Positions 9,151 to 17,801 of a stretch of DNA of 64,000 nt are shown in pieces (the first letter of the stretch is position 1; the number at the start of each line of letters is the position of its first letter). A program made the translations under genes and the position numbers. The DNA lies in assembly GCA_910584525.1 (NCBI GenBank), contig CAJUAT010000004.1:27613-91612 (forward strand), given 5' to 3'. The notes below the pieces were generated by a model. It made no database searches. It saw only the letters and a program-made list of their open reading frames with translations, and was not told where the DNA came from. Origin of the DNA: an uncultured Muribaculaceae bacterium. Lineage in GTDB: Bacteria > Bacteroidota > Bacteroidia > Bacteroidales > Muribaculaceae.

Positions 9151-9499
9151 TTAGGCTCTGTTCCTTAAAAATTGTATACGCAGGGGCGGTGGATTTTCGC
9201 GGAAATTCCGCGAGTTGAAGAGAGAGTGTAGCGAGCTACACGACCGATGAGACTCGGCGGAATTTACCGGAAAGACACCGGACAGAGCTAACTTCAAAGA
9301 ATAGAACGAGAAATATGTTAAAATCATTTACAACTCAGACTCCTGAAAATACCGTCTGCAGGCACCAATCCCCGCAGGCTTTGACGCTTTTCACCCTTTG
9401 GTTCAGTCACATAGCCCGCTATGTTCCCTCACCTGCATGGCGAAAATCGTCTAAAGCCTGCGACCCCTGCGTGAACAATTTTTAAGGAACAGAGCCTAA
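9151..9499. repeat. 349-bp inverted-repeat element, possible MITE or long-hairpin RNA
   Basis: The ends 9151-9175 and 9475-9499 are perfect 25-bp inverted repeats (outer part TTAGGCTCTGTTCCTTAA). Inward, the arms continue as diverged copies of one module: ACGCAGGGG, then GATTTTCGC, then a 7-bp-stem palindrome (GTGTAGCGAGCTACAC at 9226-9241; ACATAGC-CC-GCTATGT at 9409-9424) followed by AC[CT]GA. A further palindrome, CGCGGAAATTCCGCG, lies near 9198-9212. There is no open frame of note and no clear target-site duplication. It fills the 400-bp gap between the WG lipoprotein and alkaline phosphatase genes. Confidence 0.8.
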
Positions 9500-9548
9500 T
9501 AATTCCGATTTCTCAAATACCACAAAATAAAGAATCAACAACCCAACC

Positions 9549-10949
9549 ATGAAAAAATTAAGAGAGGCAGCCATAGGCTTGCTGCTGGGCGCATGCGCGT
9601 TTAGCGGCTGGAGCCAGGCAAAGTACGTGTTTTATTTCATAGGCGACGGCATGGGCATGGGGCATGTCAATGCCGCGGAAGCCTATAACCGCGATGTTCT
9701 TAAGAATAGCGATCCCATACTGATGCTTCGCTTTCCGGTAGCGTCGCAGGTGCGCACCTATTCCTTCAACGAGCGGGTCACCGACTCGGCGGCGGCAGGC
9801 ACAGCCCTGTCTACCGGCCATAAGACGCGCAACGGCATGATAGGCATGGGGCCCGATACGGTGCCCGTCACCAGTATTGCCGCCGACTTCATGAAAGCAG
9901 GCTATTCCGTGGGCATAGCCTCGACGGTTGCCGGCGACGATGCCACCCCGGCATCATTCTACGCCCATGCACCTCACCGCAGCCTGTCATCGGTCATCGC
10001 CGACTGTGCCATAGGATCCGGTGTCGACTTCCTCGCCGCACCCGTGTTCCGCGGCATGAAAAAGGCTGACGGTAAGCCTTCCGACTGGCTCGACAGAATG
10101 AAAAAGGATGGTTATACGGTAATCAACAAATACACCGACTATGCCTTGATGTCGTCGATACCCGGCAAGATGCTGATGCTTGCCGAAAAGCCGCAGGGTG
10201 AGCAGGTGGGCTTTACCATCGACTCGGTGCCCGGCACGCTTACCGCCGAGGAAATCACCAGGACAGCCCTTTCTTTCCTTACCGGTCCCGGCAAAGCCGA
10301 CAAAGGTTTCTTCCTGATGGTTGAGGGGGGCAACATCGACTGGGGCGCACATGCCAACGACGGAGCCACCGTCATAAAGGAAGTGCTTAACTATCAGAAG
10401 GCCATCGATGTGGCCTATCAGTTCTATCTGCAGCATCCCGACGAGACGCTGATAGTGATTACCGCCGACCATGACACGGGAGGAATGGCGCTGGGATGCC
10501 GCAAGAACGGCCATCCGCGTCTCGACCTCATCGACTGGCAGAAAATATCAAAAGACCGTTTCTCCGACTATTGCAAGGACCTTTACCGTCAGGGCAAGAG
10601 CATGACCTGGGAGGAGATGAAGCAGTTCCTCAAGGAGAACACCGGTCTCTGGGGTGCCATGCCGCTGACCGACGAGGAGACGGCCCGACTCCGCACAAGC
10701 TACGAGAATGCCATAGAGAAGCGCAACATCGCCGACGAGAAGTCGCTTTACAACAGCTTCAACCGTTTCTCGGTGGATGTCTACGACATGCTCAACGACA
10801 AATATGGCATAGGCTGGATCACCGGCTACCATACCGGCAATTTCGTGCCTCTTTACGCCATAGGCCGCGAAGCAATGCTCTTCACGCCGAATCTCAACAA
10901 TACCGAGATTCCTAAACTGATTCTCAAGACAGCAGGAATAGCACGCTGA
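9549..10949 (+). CDS. Alkaline phosphatase, periplasmic
   Basis: 466 residues; signal peptide about 1-22 (cleavage near GWSQA). Motifs of the alkaline phosphatase superfamily: FIGDGMG (Asp33 metal ligand), VTDSAAAGTALSTG with nucleophile Ser80, MVEGGNIDWGAHAND (metal-binding Glu and Asp plus His), and VITADHDTGG near residue 305 (Asp-His). The C-terminal GYHTGNFVPLYAIG supplies the last metal-ligand His. It releases phosphate from organic monoesters in the periplasm. It stands alone behind the inverted-repeat element and converges on the giant surface-protein gene, with a hairpin between. No Pho box could be recognised. Confidence 0.92.
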   Translation: MKKLREAAIGLLLGACAFSGWSQAKYVFYFIGDGMGMGHVNAAEAYNRDVLKNSDPILMLRFPVASQVRTYSFNERVTDSAAAGTALSTGHKTRNGMIGMGPDTVPVTSIAADFMKAGYSVGIASTVAGDDATPASFYAHAPHRSLSSVIADCAIGSGVDFLAAPVFRGMKKADGKPSDWLDRMKKDGYTVINKYTDYALMSSIPGKMLMLAEKPQGEQVGFTIDSVPGTLTAEEITRTALSFLTGPGKADKGFFLMVEGGNIDWGAHANDGATVIKEVLNYQKAIDVAYQFYLQHPDETLIVITADHDTGGMALGCRKNGHPRLDLIDWQKISKDRFSDYCKDLYRQGKSMTWEEMKQFLKENTGLWGAMPLTDEETARLRTSYENAIEKRNIADEKSLYNSFNRFSVDVYDMLNDKYGIGWITGYHTGNFVPLYAIGREAMLFTPNLNNTEIPKLILKTAGIAR

Positions 10950-10984
10950 CCCTTTCCAGAAAATAGAACGAACCCGTAATAAGA

Positions 10985-11015
10985 ATGGCCGTGGACGACA
11001 ATCGCCCACGGCCAT
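10985..11015. terminator. Hairpin between convergent genes
   Basis: A perfect 10-bp stem, ATGGCCGTGG at 10985-10994 paired with CCACGGCCAT at 11006-11015, with an 11-nt loop. It lies between the stops of the alkaline phosphatase and the giant GLUG protein. Neither side has a long T-run, so the termination role is inferred from position and stability. Confidence 0.55.
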
Positions 11016-11036
11016 GATTATAGACTCTGCCGATGG

Positions 11037-14000
11037 TTATCTCACCACGAGCTTTTTGGCTACGGTCATCGTGCCGTCGGTGAAGACGGTGCGTACTATG
11101 TACACCTGACCTGATACGGGGTCAGCCGTAATCTGGCCGTCGAGACCGATATAGCTTATGCTCTTCACTTCCTTGCCGGTATCGATGCCGTCGACGCCAT
11201 TGTCGATGCCATTGACGGTGATAAGGAAATTCTTGGGAATACCCTTGTAGGTGCAGGTGAGTTTGAGATTGCCCTGACCATTGGGGAAAGCGCGTTTCTC
11301 CTCGAGAGTGAGTTTCGAGGGATCGTCAACCGACCATACTGCACCTTCGGGAGCCACGAGAGCGAAAGCCTTTGTCACATTCTCGTGCGACTCGTCGGCC
11401 ACGTCGGCAAGGAGAATCAGCGGCGAACCGGCCACTGCCTCATCCTTCTGCGCATGACTTGCGAGCACGGGATAGCCGCCATGATCGAGAGAGGTGTAGG
11501 CGTCGCTTATGGAGAGAGCCTGAAGTTCGGCGGTTGTTTTGCCCGAGTTGGGAACATTGCGGAACTGGGCGCCCGGATTCACCGTCTTGTCATAGAAGCA
11601 GTTCCTGTGGCCTGCAAGCATGAACACCTCGTCGCTGCCATAGGTGTAGTTGTTGGTGAAGGTGGTTCCGCTCCAGTAATACCGGCCATTGGCGTCAGCC
11701 TTGAGGCAGGTTATCTTGCCCGAGTTGTAGCAGTTCTCCACTATAGGGAAGGGAGAGAAAGCACCCGCGAAGAGACCGGCCACGCGCTGCTGGGCGGTGA
11801 CGTTACCTGTGTTGTAGCAGTTCTCCACAATGATGGGATTGTCCTCGCTGGCTGTGGAGAGATAGCCTCCGAGACCGCCGGCATTACCCTGGGTGGCGGT
11901 TCCCGTATAAGTGGATTCCACATCTCCGATGTTGAAGCAGCTGGACAGCTTTGCCGGGAATGAAGCGTCGCCTGAGGCGATGTAGCCTACAAGACCGCCC
12001 ACACCGTTGTTCGACACCTTGATGTTGCCGGCATTGAAGCAGCGTTCCATCTGAGCGCCGGATATCTGGGCCACAAGACCTGCAGCGCACAGACTGGCGT
12101 TGTCTGTAACCATTATGTCACCTGTATTGTAGCAGTCGGCTATGTAGGCGAACTTGTTTGTCGTGTTTGCTATGCCGGAGGTCTTGGCACCTTTGTTCAC
12201 AATGTTACCGGTGTTGAAGCAGTTGAGCACCTTTGTAAGATGAGTGGCCGAGCCGTTGGAGTATTCGCCGATTGTGGCGAACAGACCGGCAGCTGTGGCA
12301 CTGGTCTTGGCCGTGGTGATGTTGCCCGTGTTGGAGCAGTTCTCCACTGTCCAGTTCACCTTTACAGTATATCCGATACCAAAGACGCCTGTGGAGGCTT
12401 TAAGGTTGCCCGTATTGTGGCAGTTCCTTACATAGCCGCCGCTGAGGTCTTCATCTGTGGCCTTTCTGGTGGTGGTATTGCCGAAGATGGGGTAGATGTT
12501 CGAACCTGCAGTTGTGAAACCTTCCACGAGGTCGATATCCACCTTGTTATAGCAGTCCTCAAGCCAGCCGTTGGCCTTAAGAGTGTTCACGATACCGGAG
12601 AATGTGCTCGGGGCTTTTCCTGCCGTGACGCATACGAGGTCGTCGCTCTCGTTGGAGCAACCCTTGATGCCGCCCTCGGCCGTGTATGCGATACCCGAGA
12701 AGTAGGTGACACCTTTGAGAGTGCCCTTGTTGACGCACTTCTCTACCAGCGAACCCTTCTTGGTTTCGTATACGATACCCTGGACATAGTTGGTCTTGCT
12801 TATCACGGTACCTTCGTTGACGCAGTTGCGTATCACGGCATTCTCGTAGAGGGAGTTGGCGATACCGGAAGCTATGGTGCTCTTGGTGCTCTCGGCAGTA
12901 CCCTTGAATGTGATGTTCTCAAGGATACCGTAAACTTCACCGGCTACGCCGGCGGCGTTGCTGTAGCACTGGAACTTGCCGTTGACTGTCATGTTTCGTA
13001 CGGCTCCCGACTGGCCTATCACGCCGAAGACACCTATCTTCTTGCCAAGATAGAGGTTGGGTCCCTTCAGCGTTCTGGTAGAGGAGTTCTCGTTGAGGTA
13101 TACGAAATTGCCCACCTCATGGTTGGCACCGTCCATAACGCCCTGGAAGTTGACGCCGCCTGCCCCTATCACGCTGATGGAGTCGCCCTTGAAGTCAAGG
13201 TCGGCGGTGATTCTGAAGTGGTTGCCTTCATATTCCCATTTGCTCTCCATCATGAAGTTGGCGAGCTTGTTCCAGTCGGCGGGCGTCTCTATGAGGTAAG
13301 GAGCCTCGGCGGTGCCTTCACCCTTGAGGATGGGAGGCAGCGAGTTGAGGGCATATACCTTGGTAAAGTCGCCGAGCACAGCGGTGAGAGTATCGGCGGC
13401 GATGACGGTGCCTGTCGGTACGGTCACGTTCAGTGTGCTTCCGGAAATCTTGAAAGTCTCGTTTCTCTGCAGAGAGAATGAGATTCCGGAAGCCGTGGAG
13501 AGGGGCACGTTCTTCACCACGTTGTTGCGGCGCTGGTTGGGAGCGAAAGCCACATACATCGAGCGGAGGGTTGCGGTAGCCTTCTCGGCGGCAAACTTCT
13601 TCAGGACAGGGTACTTGCCGGCTGCGAAGTCGAATACTTCGGCGTCGAGACCCGCGAGGGGAGTGCCGGCCACGAGTTCCGAGGAGGAGATACCCTTCAC
13701 GCCTTCATGGCCTACGTTCATGGCTGCCCCGTTCACGTTGATGGAGGCGTCATAGTAGTTGTTTTCTGCCGTCATTGTGCCGTTGAGCTTGCCGGCGATG
13801 CCGCCGCGCTCCACGGAGTTCTGATAGCATGTCACCAGTCCGTTGTTGAGGCATCCGTTGATGACGCCTTCGTTATAGGTCTTGCTGTCGACACCGGCGA
13901 TACCGCCCACGGCGTAGAATGCCGATATGTCGCCATTGTTGACGCTGCTCAGAATCGTACCGTTGTTATATCCGGTGATTCCGCCCACTTCGTTTACGTT

Positions 14001-17000
14001 GATGCGGGTGTCTTTGGGGAAGAGGAGGCTGTCTCTGACTATACCGTCGTTCTGACAGCGCAGCACGGTGGCTTCCTGCATGTTGATGCCGGTGATGCCG
14101 CCGATATAGTTGGTGCTGTTGTGGATATTGCCGGCATTGTAGCAGTCCTCGATGATGCCGCCCACATAGTTGGCACCTGCGATACCGCCCACATATGAGC
14201 CGGCACCTCTTACCTCTGCATAGTTCTTGCAGTTGGAGATCTTACCGGCGTTGAGACCAGCCACCGTGCCGCCCTGCTGATAGGGCCGGAACACGTTGTT
14301 GGCGGCGATTGTCACATTCTTCACCGATCCGTTGGCGCCGATGGTGCCGAAGAGACCTGTACGCACGGTACCCTTGGTAGTGGTCTTGCCGTTGTCGTCA
14401 AGCACGTTGGCATGTATGTTCATGCCGGCGATGGAGTGGTTGCGGCCGTCGAGGCTACCCTCGAACTCATAAATCTTGCCTGCACCCACACCCATGAACG
14501 TGGTGTCGGCGGCGAAGTCTATGTCGTTGACCACTGCGAAGAAGTCGCCGAGATGCGACTGTCCATAAGTACCCACAGCTTCGTCGAGTTTCTTGAAGTC
14601 GGCGGCCGTCTTGATCTGGTAGGGATCCTCGGCAGTGCCTTCGCCGTCGAATACCTTGGGCACCACTGCCAGACGATAGAGCTTGATTGCCCAGTTGTCG
14701 GCGGTGAGGGCCTGGACGGTAGCGTTGGCGTAACGGTCTTTGACAACCACCTTGTTGCCCTCGCGGCGGAGTGCCTTGGTCTCGGTGGCCGTCTCGCCCT
14801 GTTCTGTGTCATGACCCAGCTCCCAGTTCACGTTGGTGGAAGCGGTGAGGTCGAACTCTACCTTTACCTTGTTGGCGTTGTCGATTTCACGGAGCATCAC
14901 GGGTGAGGAAGCAAGTTCCTGAGCCTGGATGCCGGCGAAAGTCTTGAGCACGGGGTATTTCCCTGCCTCAACACTCCATATCGAGGCGTCGAAACCTGCG
15001 GGAAGCTTGCCGGTAAGTTCGCGGGTGTCCTTGCCGAAGCGCTCGTCGCGGAATCCGTTGAGCTGCTGGTCGAACATCACATTGAAGAGGCACTGCTTGT
15101 CGGGAGAATCGCCCTTATAGCTGTTGCTTATGAACTGATAGCCCCAGATGCCCTTGTGGCTGTTGGCTGCCGACGACATCACCTGGCCCGTGTTGAAGCA
15201 GTTGTCGATATGGCTCTGGCCTTCCATGCGCATGGGCTGGTTGGAGGTGGAGACATATTTTACAGAGAGGAATCCGACGATACCGCCCACCATGTCCGAC
15301 TGGTCGGACTTGATGATTGTGCCGGCGTTGTAGCAGTTGTGCATCTTTGTATCCATCACAGAACCTGCGATGCCGCCCGTATGGGTGTCGCCGTCATCGG
15401 AGCTTCCGGAGCTGCCGAATGCGGCGCGTTTGGCCTGTATGGCCGCCATGTTGAAGCAGTTGGTTATCTCGTTGTCCGAAGAGTAAGCGGCGATACCGCC
15501 TATGTCGTGGTATCCTACCTTGTCGGAGATGGTTCCCGACATCCAGCATTTGTCGATGTTTGCTCTGAGTACTATGCCCGCGATACCGCCGAGCTTGGTG
15601 TAGGAAGTGCTCACCACGCCGTCGGCTATCACGTTGGCCTGAGCGTGGCAGTCGGTGATGGAGCCGTTCACGAGCTCGCCAGTTATGGCGCCCGTGTTGC
15701 CCGTACTGTTGACGGTGCCGGAGAAGGAGCAGTTGCGGAACTTGCCGCTGGCGCTTGCCGTGAGACCGCCCACCGATGTGCCGTTGCCGTCGACAAGACT
15801 CTTCGACACGTGTACATTCTCAATCGTACCGAACGACATACCGGCCAGAAGGCCTACGCAGTCGCCGTTGCCCATGATGATGGAGCTTGTGAGGTTCAGA
15901 TTCTTTACCACAGCCGTGGAGTCAAGCACACCGAACATACCGGCCGTATAGTATCCCTTGCCGTTGATGAGCAGACCGGAGATGGTGTGGCTTCCGCCGT
16001 CGAAGATGCCGGCGAAGCGGTTGTTGATATCGCCGATGGTCACGTAGCGGCTGGGGTCGAGGGCGCTCATGTCAATGTCGTTGCCCATCTTGAAATGCAC
16101 GCCATCGAGGTCATCGCCGTCGGCCACGCGTTCAGCGATATAGTCGAAGTGCGTGGGCTTCGTCACCATGAAGGGTTCAGCCTCCGTGCCCTTGCCGGCC
16201 ATATCCATGGCTGCCGGTGCAGGCCATACGATGCTCTCCATGGGGGTGATGCTCATATGGTCGTAGGCATAACCCACATATGTCGACGGGCCTGCGTAGG
16301 CCGATATTACCCATCCCGGTATCGAGAGGACGCCGTCGGCATCCGCTGTGAATACCATGGGCGACTTCGAGTCGGCTTTTACCTTCCATTTGCCCGTAGA
16401 GGCATCCTGCGTGAGCTCCGCGGGATAGTTGCAGAACTTGCCGTAGGCCATGTTGCTGTATAGAGTCTGGGCCGACAGCTGTATCTTCTTGCCGGGCGTC
16501 ATGCGGCCGGTGAGTATCTGTGAGTTGTTGTCGATAGTGCCGAGACCGTAGAATGTCATCTCATTGTCACCCGTTTTTTCGAGGAGCATACCATATTCGA
16601 GCTGTCCGGTTTTCGGGCCGGCCACGGCGTTCACCTTCACAGTGGCGTTGGCCGGCGACCATACGCCGTCATGGAATGCGTTGAACACTCTCCCGTAATA
16701 GTCTCCCTGAGTGGTCACTGCAATACCGTAGGAACCTAATTTGATGACGCCTTTGTCGTCGATGGTACCCTTGAGGTCGCCTTCCACAAGATAGAGCTTC
16801 CCTTCACGTATGCTCAGAGGTATGATGCTCACGTCGCCATAGTCCTTATGTACGTATAAGACCTGCTGCGGTATGGATACCTCGCCGGTGGTAGTGTTGA
16901 CGTACATCCTGACATCCGATTCGAGACCATAGATGTTGTTTACAGTCACGGAGTCGGCGGTTGCCTGTGCGAAAGAGAGCCGGAAACTAAAGAGGCCGGT

Positions 17001-17405
17001 CCCTTTGTAGTCGGTATCCTTTGTGATGATATGACCGAGCTTGATAGCCGGGGCCTTTGCGGGAGCCTTTCTGGGCGCCTTGGCTACGGCAGATCCGGGT
17101 ACAGCCGGAAGGGCGGTGCCGATGAAATCGGTGCCTAAGATGGTTCCGGCGCGTGCATCATCATCCGACGACAGAGTTTCGGGAACTCTGTTGTCGAGCA
17201 TGATATGCACTTTCGGCGTTTCCAGTGCCGCCGACGGGTCCACAGCGCTCCGGCTGCTCTCTACGTCGGCAGAGGCCTTGACGGTGGCGACCCGTTGCAT
17301 CTCCGACTGCAGTTCCGTGGCGTTAACGCCGTTTGCCGGTTCTGCGGCCCTGATGCCGTAGACTGCCATTGCCGCAAGACCTAAGATTAAAAATCGTCTT
17401 TGCAT
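11037..17405 (-). CDS. Giant secreted surface protein with GLUG repeats
   Basis: 2122 residues. N-terminal signal peptide (MQRRFLILGLAAMAVYGIRAAE). A beta-rich region with an Ala/Pro/Lys stretch (APRKAPAKAPA) covers residues up to about 400. Three large modules follow, each opening with GxGTxxxP[FY].I.T..[DH]F (near residues 405, 920 and 1361), then a strand containing N-D-I-D or A-D-L-D, then F-x-G-x-[FLM]-D-G-x-x-[HN]-x-[IV]. Each module carries strings of GLUG-type units (GGIAG......I.NCYN.G.I), over twenty in all. The C-terminus (GQVYIVRTVFTDGTMTVAKKLVVR region) resembles the short beta-strand tail common on Bacteroidales exported proteins. Adhesin-like surface function is inferred; no enzyme motif is seen. 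Confidence 0.8.
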   Translation of the reverse strand: MQRRFLILGLAAMAVYGIRAAEPANGVNATELQSEMQRVATVKASADVESSRSAVDPSAALETPKVHIMLDNRVPETLSSDDDARAGTILGTDFIGTALPAVPGSAVAKAPRKAPAKAPAIKLGHIITKDTDYKGTGLFSFRLSFAQATADSVTVNNIYGLESDVRMYVNTTTGEVSIPQQVLYVHKDYGDVSIIPLSIREGKLYLVEGDLKGTIDDKGVIKLGSYGIAVTTQGDYYGRVFNAFHDGVWSPANATVKVNAVAGPKTGQLEYGMLLEKTGDNEMTFYGLGTIDNNSQILTGRMTPGKKIQLSAQTLYSNMAYGKFCNYPAELTQDASTGKWKVKADSKSPMVFTADADGVLSIPGWVISAYAGPSTYVGYAYDHMSITPMESIVWPAPAAMDMAGKGTEAEPFMVTKPTHFDYIAERVADGDDLDGVHFKMGNDIDMSALDPSRYVTIGDINNRFAGIFDGGSHTISGLLINGKGYYTAGMFGVLDSTAVVKNLNLTSSIIMGNGDCVGLLAGMSFGTIENVHVSKSLVDGNGTSVGGLTASASGKFRNCSFSGTVNSTGNTGAITGELVNGSITDCHAQANVIADGVVSTSYTKLGGIAGIVLRANIDKCWMSGTISDKVGYHDIGGIAAYSSDNEITNCFNMAAIQAKRAAFGSSGSSDDGDTHTGGIAGSVMDTKMHNCYNAGTIIKSDQSDMVGGIVGFLSVKYVSTSNQPMRMEGQSHIDNCFNTGQVMSSAANSHKGIWGYQFISNSYKGDSPDKQCLFNVMFDQQLNGFRDERFGKDTRELTGKLPAGFDASIWSVEAGKYPVLKTFAGIQAQELASSPVMLREIDNANKVKVEFDLTASTNVNWELGHDTEQGETATETKALRREGNKVVVKDRYANATVQALTADNWAIKLYRLAVVPKVFDGEGTAEDPYQIKTAADFKKLDEAVGTYGQSHLGDFFAVVNDIDFAADTTFMGVGAGKIYEFEGSLDGRNHSIAGMNIHANVLDDNGKTTTKGTVRTGLFGTIGANGSVKNVTIAANNVFRPYQQGGTVAGLNAGKISNCKNYAEVRGAGSYVGGIAGANYVGGIIEDCYNAGNIHNSTNYIGGITGINMQEATVLRCQNDGIVRDSLLFPKDTRINVNEVGGITGYNNGTILSSVNNGDISAFYAVGGIAGVDSKTYNEGVINGCLNNGLVTCYQNSVERGGIAGKLNGTMTAENNYYDASINVNGAAMNVGHEGVKGISSSELVAGTPLAGLDAEVFDFAAGKYPVLKKFAAEKATATLRSMYVAFAPNQRRNNVVKNVPLSTASGISFSLQRNETFKISGSTLNVTVPTGTVIAADTLTAVLGDFTKVYALNSLPPILKGEGTAEAPYLIETPADWNKLANFMMESKWEYEGNHFRITADLDFKGDSISVIGAGGVNFQGVMDGANHEVGNFVYLNENSSTRTLKGPNLYLGKKIGVFGVIGQSGAVRNMTVNGKFQCYSNAAGVAGEVYGILENITFKGTAESTKSTIASGIANSLYENAVIRNCVNEGTVISKTNYVQGIVYETKKGSLVEKCVNKGTLKGVTYFSGIAYTAEGGIKGCSNESDDLVCVTAGKAPSTFSGIVNTLKANGWLEDCYNKVDIDLVEGFTTAGSNIYPIFGNTTTRKATDEDLSGGYVRNCHNTGNLKASTGVFGIGYTVKVNWTVENCSNTGNITTAKTSATAAGLFATIGEYSNGSATHLTKVLNCFNTGNIVNKGAKTSGIANTTNKFAYIADCYNTGDIMVTDNASLCAAGLVAQISGAQMERCFNAGNIKVSNNGVGGLVGYIASGDASFPAKLSSCFNIGDVESTYTGTATQGNAGGLGGYLSTASEDNPIIVENCYNTGNVTAQQRVAGLFAGAFSPFPIVENCYNSGKITCLKADANGRYYWSGTTFTNNYTYGSDEVFMLAGHRNCFYDKTVNPGAQFRNVPNSGKTTAELQALSISDAYTSLDHGGYPVLASHAQKDEAVAGSPLILLADVADESHENVTKAFALVAPEGAVWSVDDPSKLTLEEKRAFPNGQGNLKLTCTYKGIPKNFLITVNGIDNGVDGIDTGKEVKSISYIGLDGQITADPVSGQVYIVRTVFTDGTMTVAKKLVVR

Positions 17406-17801
17406 ATGACTTTATTTTGGTTGATACTTGTGTCTTCTCATTCCGTTTCCTCCCCGTGGTAGGGTGCGGGAAGAACCCGGAACGTGTCAGGCACGTTAAT
17501 TAATGAAGTTCTGTATGTGGCAGATTGAATCCTGTTTGTTTTCGTAATGTGTGTCTGTCGGGCAGTTAGTTGCCTGTTTGCTATTTATTTCACTGTTATG
17601 AGGCGGTAAAGCAGATAGTGTGTTGTTTATTTGATTTAACGCAACCTGTCTTTCCCTTACAAATATAAACATAAAGAACCGTAACTACAAATTATTGTTA
17701 AGAAAGGAATAGAATTATTATGGTGCAGGCTCGCTTATACTCGCTCTATACTCGCTTAAGCGATAAAGCAATAAAGGTAGTGGGGAGGCGTTTTTTTAAC
17801 G
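17406..17801. other. Long divergent intergenic region with structured leader
   Basis: 396 bp between the giant surface protein (minus) and the TonB receptor (plus). It contains the minus-strand promoter at 17660-17691 and so a leader of about 245 nt for the giant gene. The leader includes a 6-bp hairpin (AACGTG at 17481-17486 with CACGTT at 17492-17497) next to a CGGG/CCCG mini-stem. No promoter consensus was recognised for the plus-strand receptor gene and no other gene is seen. Confidence 0.45.
17660..17691 (-). promoter_or_regulatory. Promoter of the giant surface-protein gene
   Basis: On the minus strand: TTTG (17688-17691), a 20-bp spacer, TATATTTG (17660-17667). This is a full match to the Bacteroidetes housekeeping promoter. 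It predicts a start near 17652 and an unusually long 5' leader. Confidence 0.75.

Noticed and set aside
12240..13481. 413-codon open frame opposite the giant surface-protein gene
   Set aside because: Antisense shadow of a GC-rich repetitive coding region; its sequence is His/Val/Gly-rich noise without any domain.
15156..16463. 435-codon open frame opposite the giant surface-protein gene
   Set aside because: Same reason: antisense to strongly supported GLUG repeats and without protein-like motifs.
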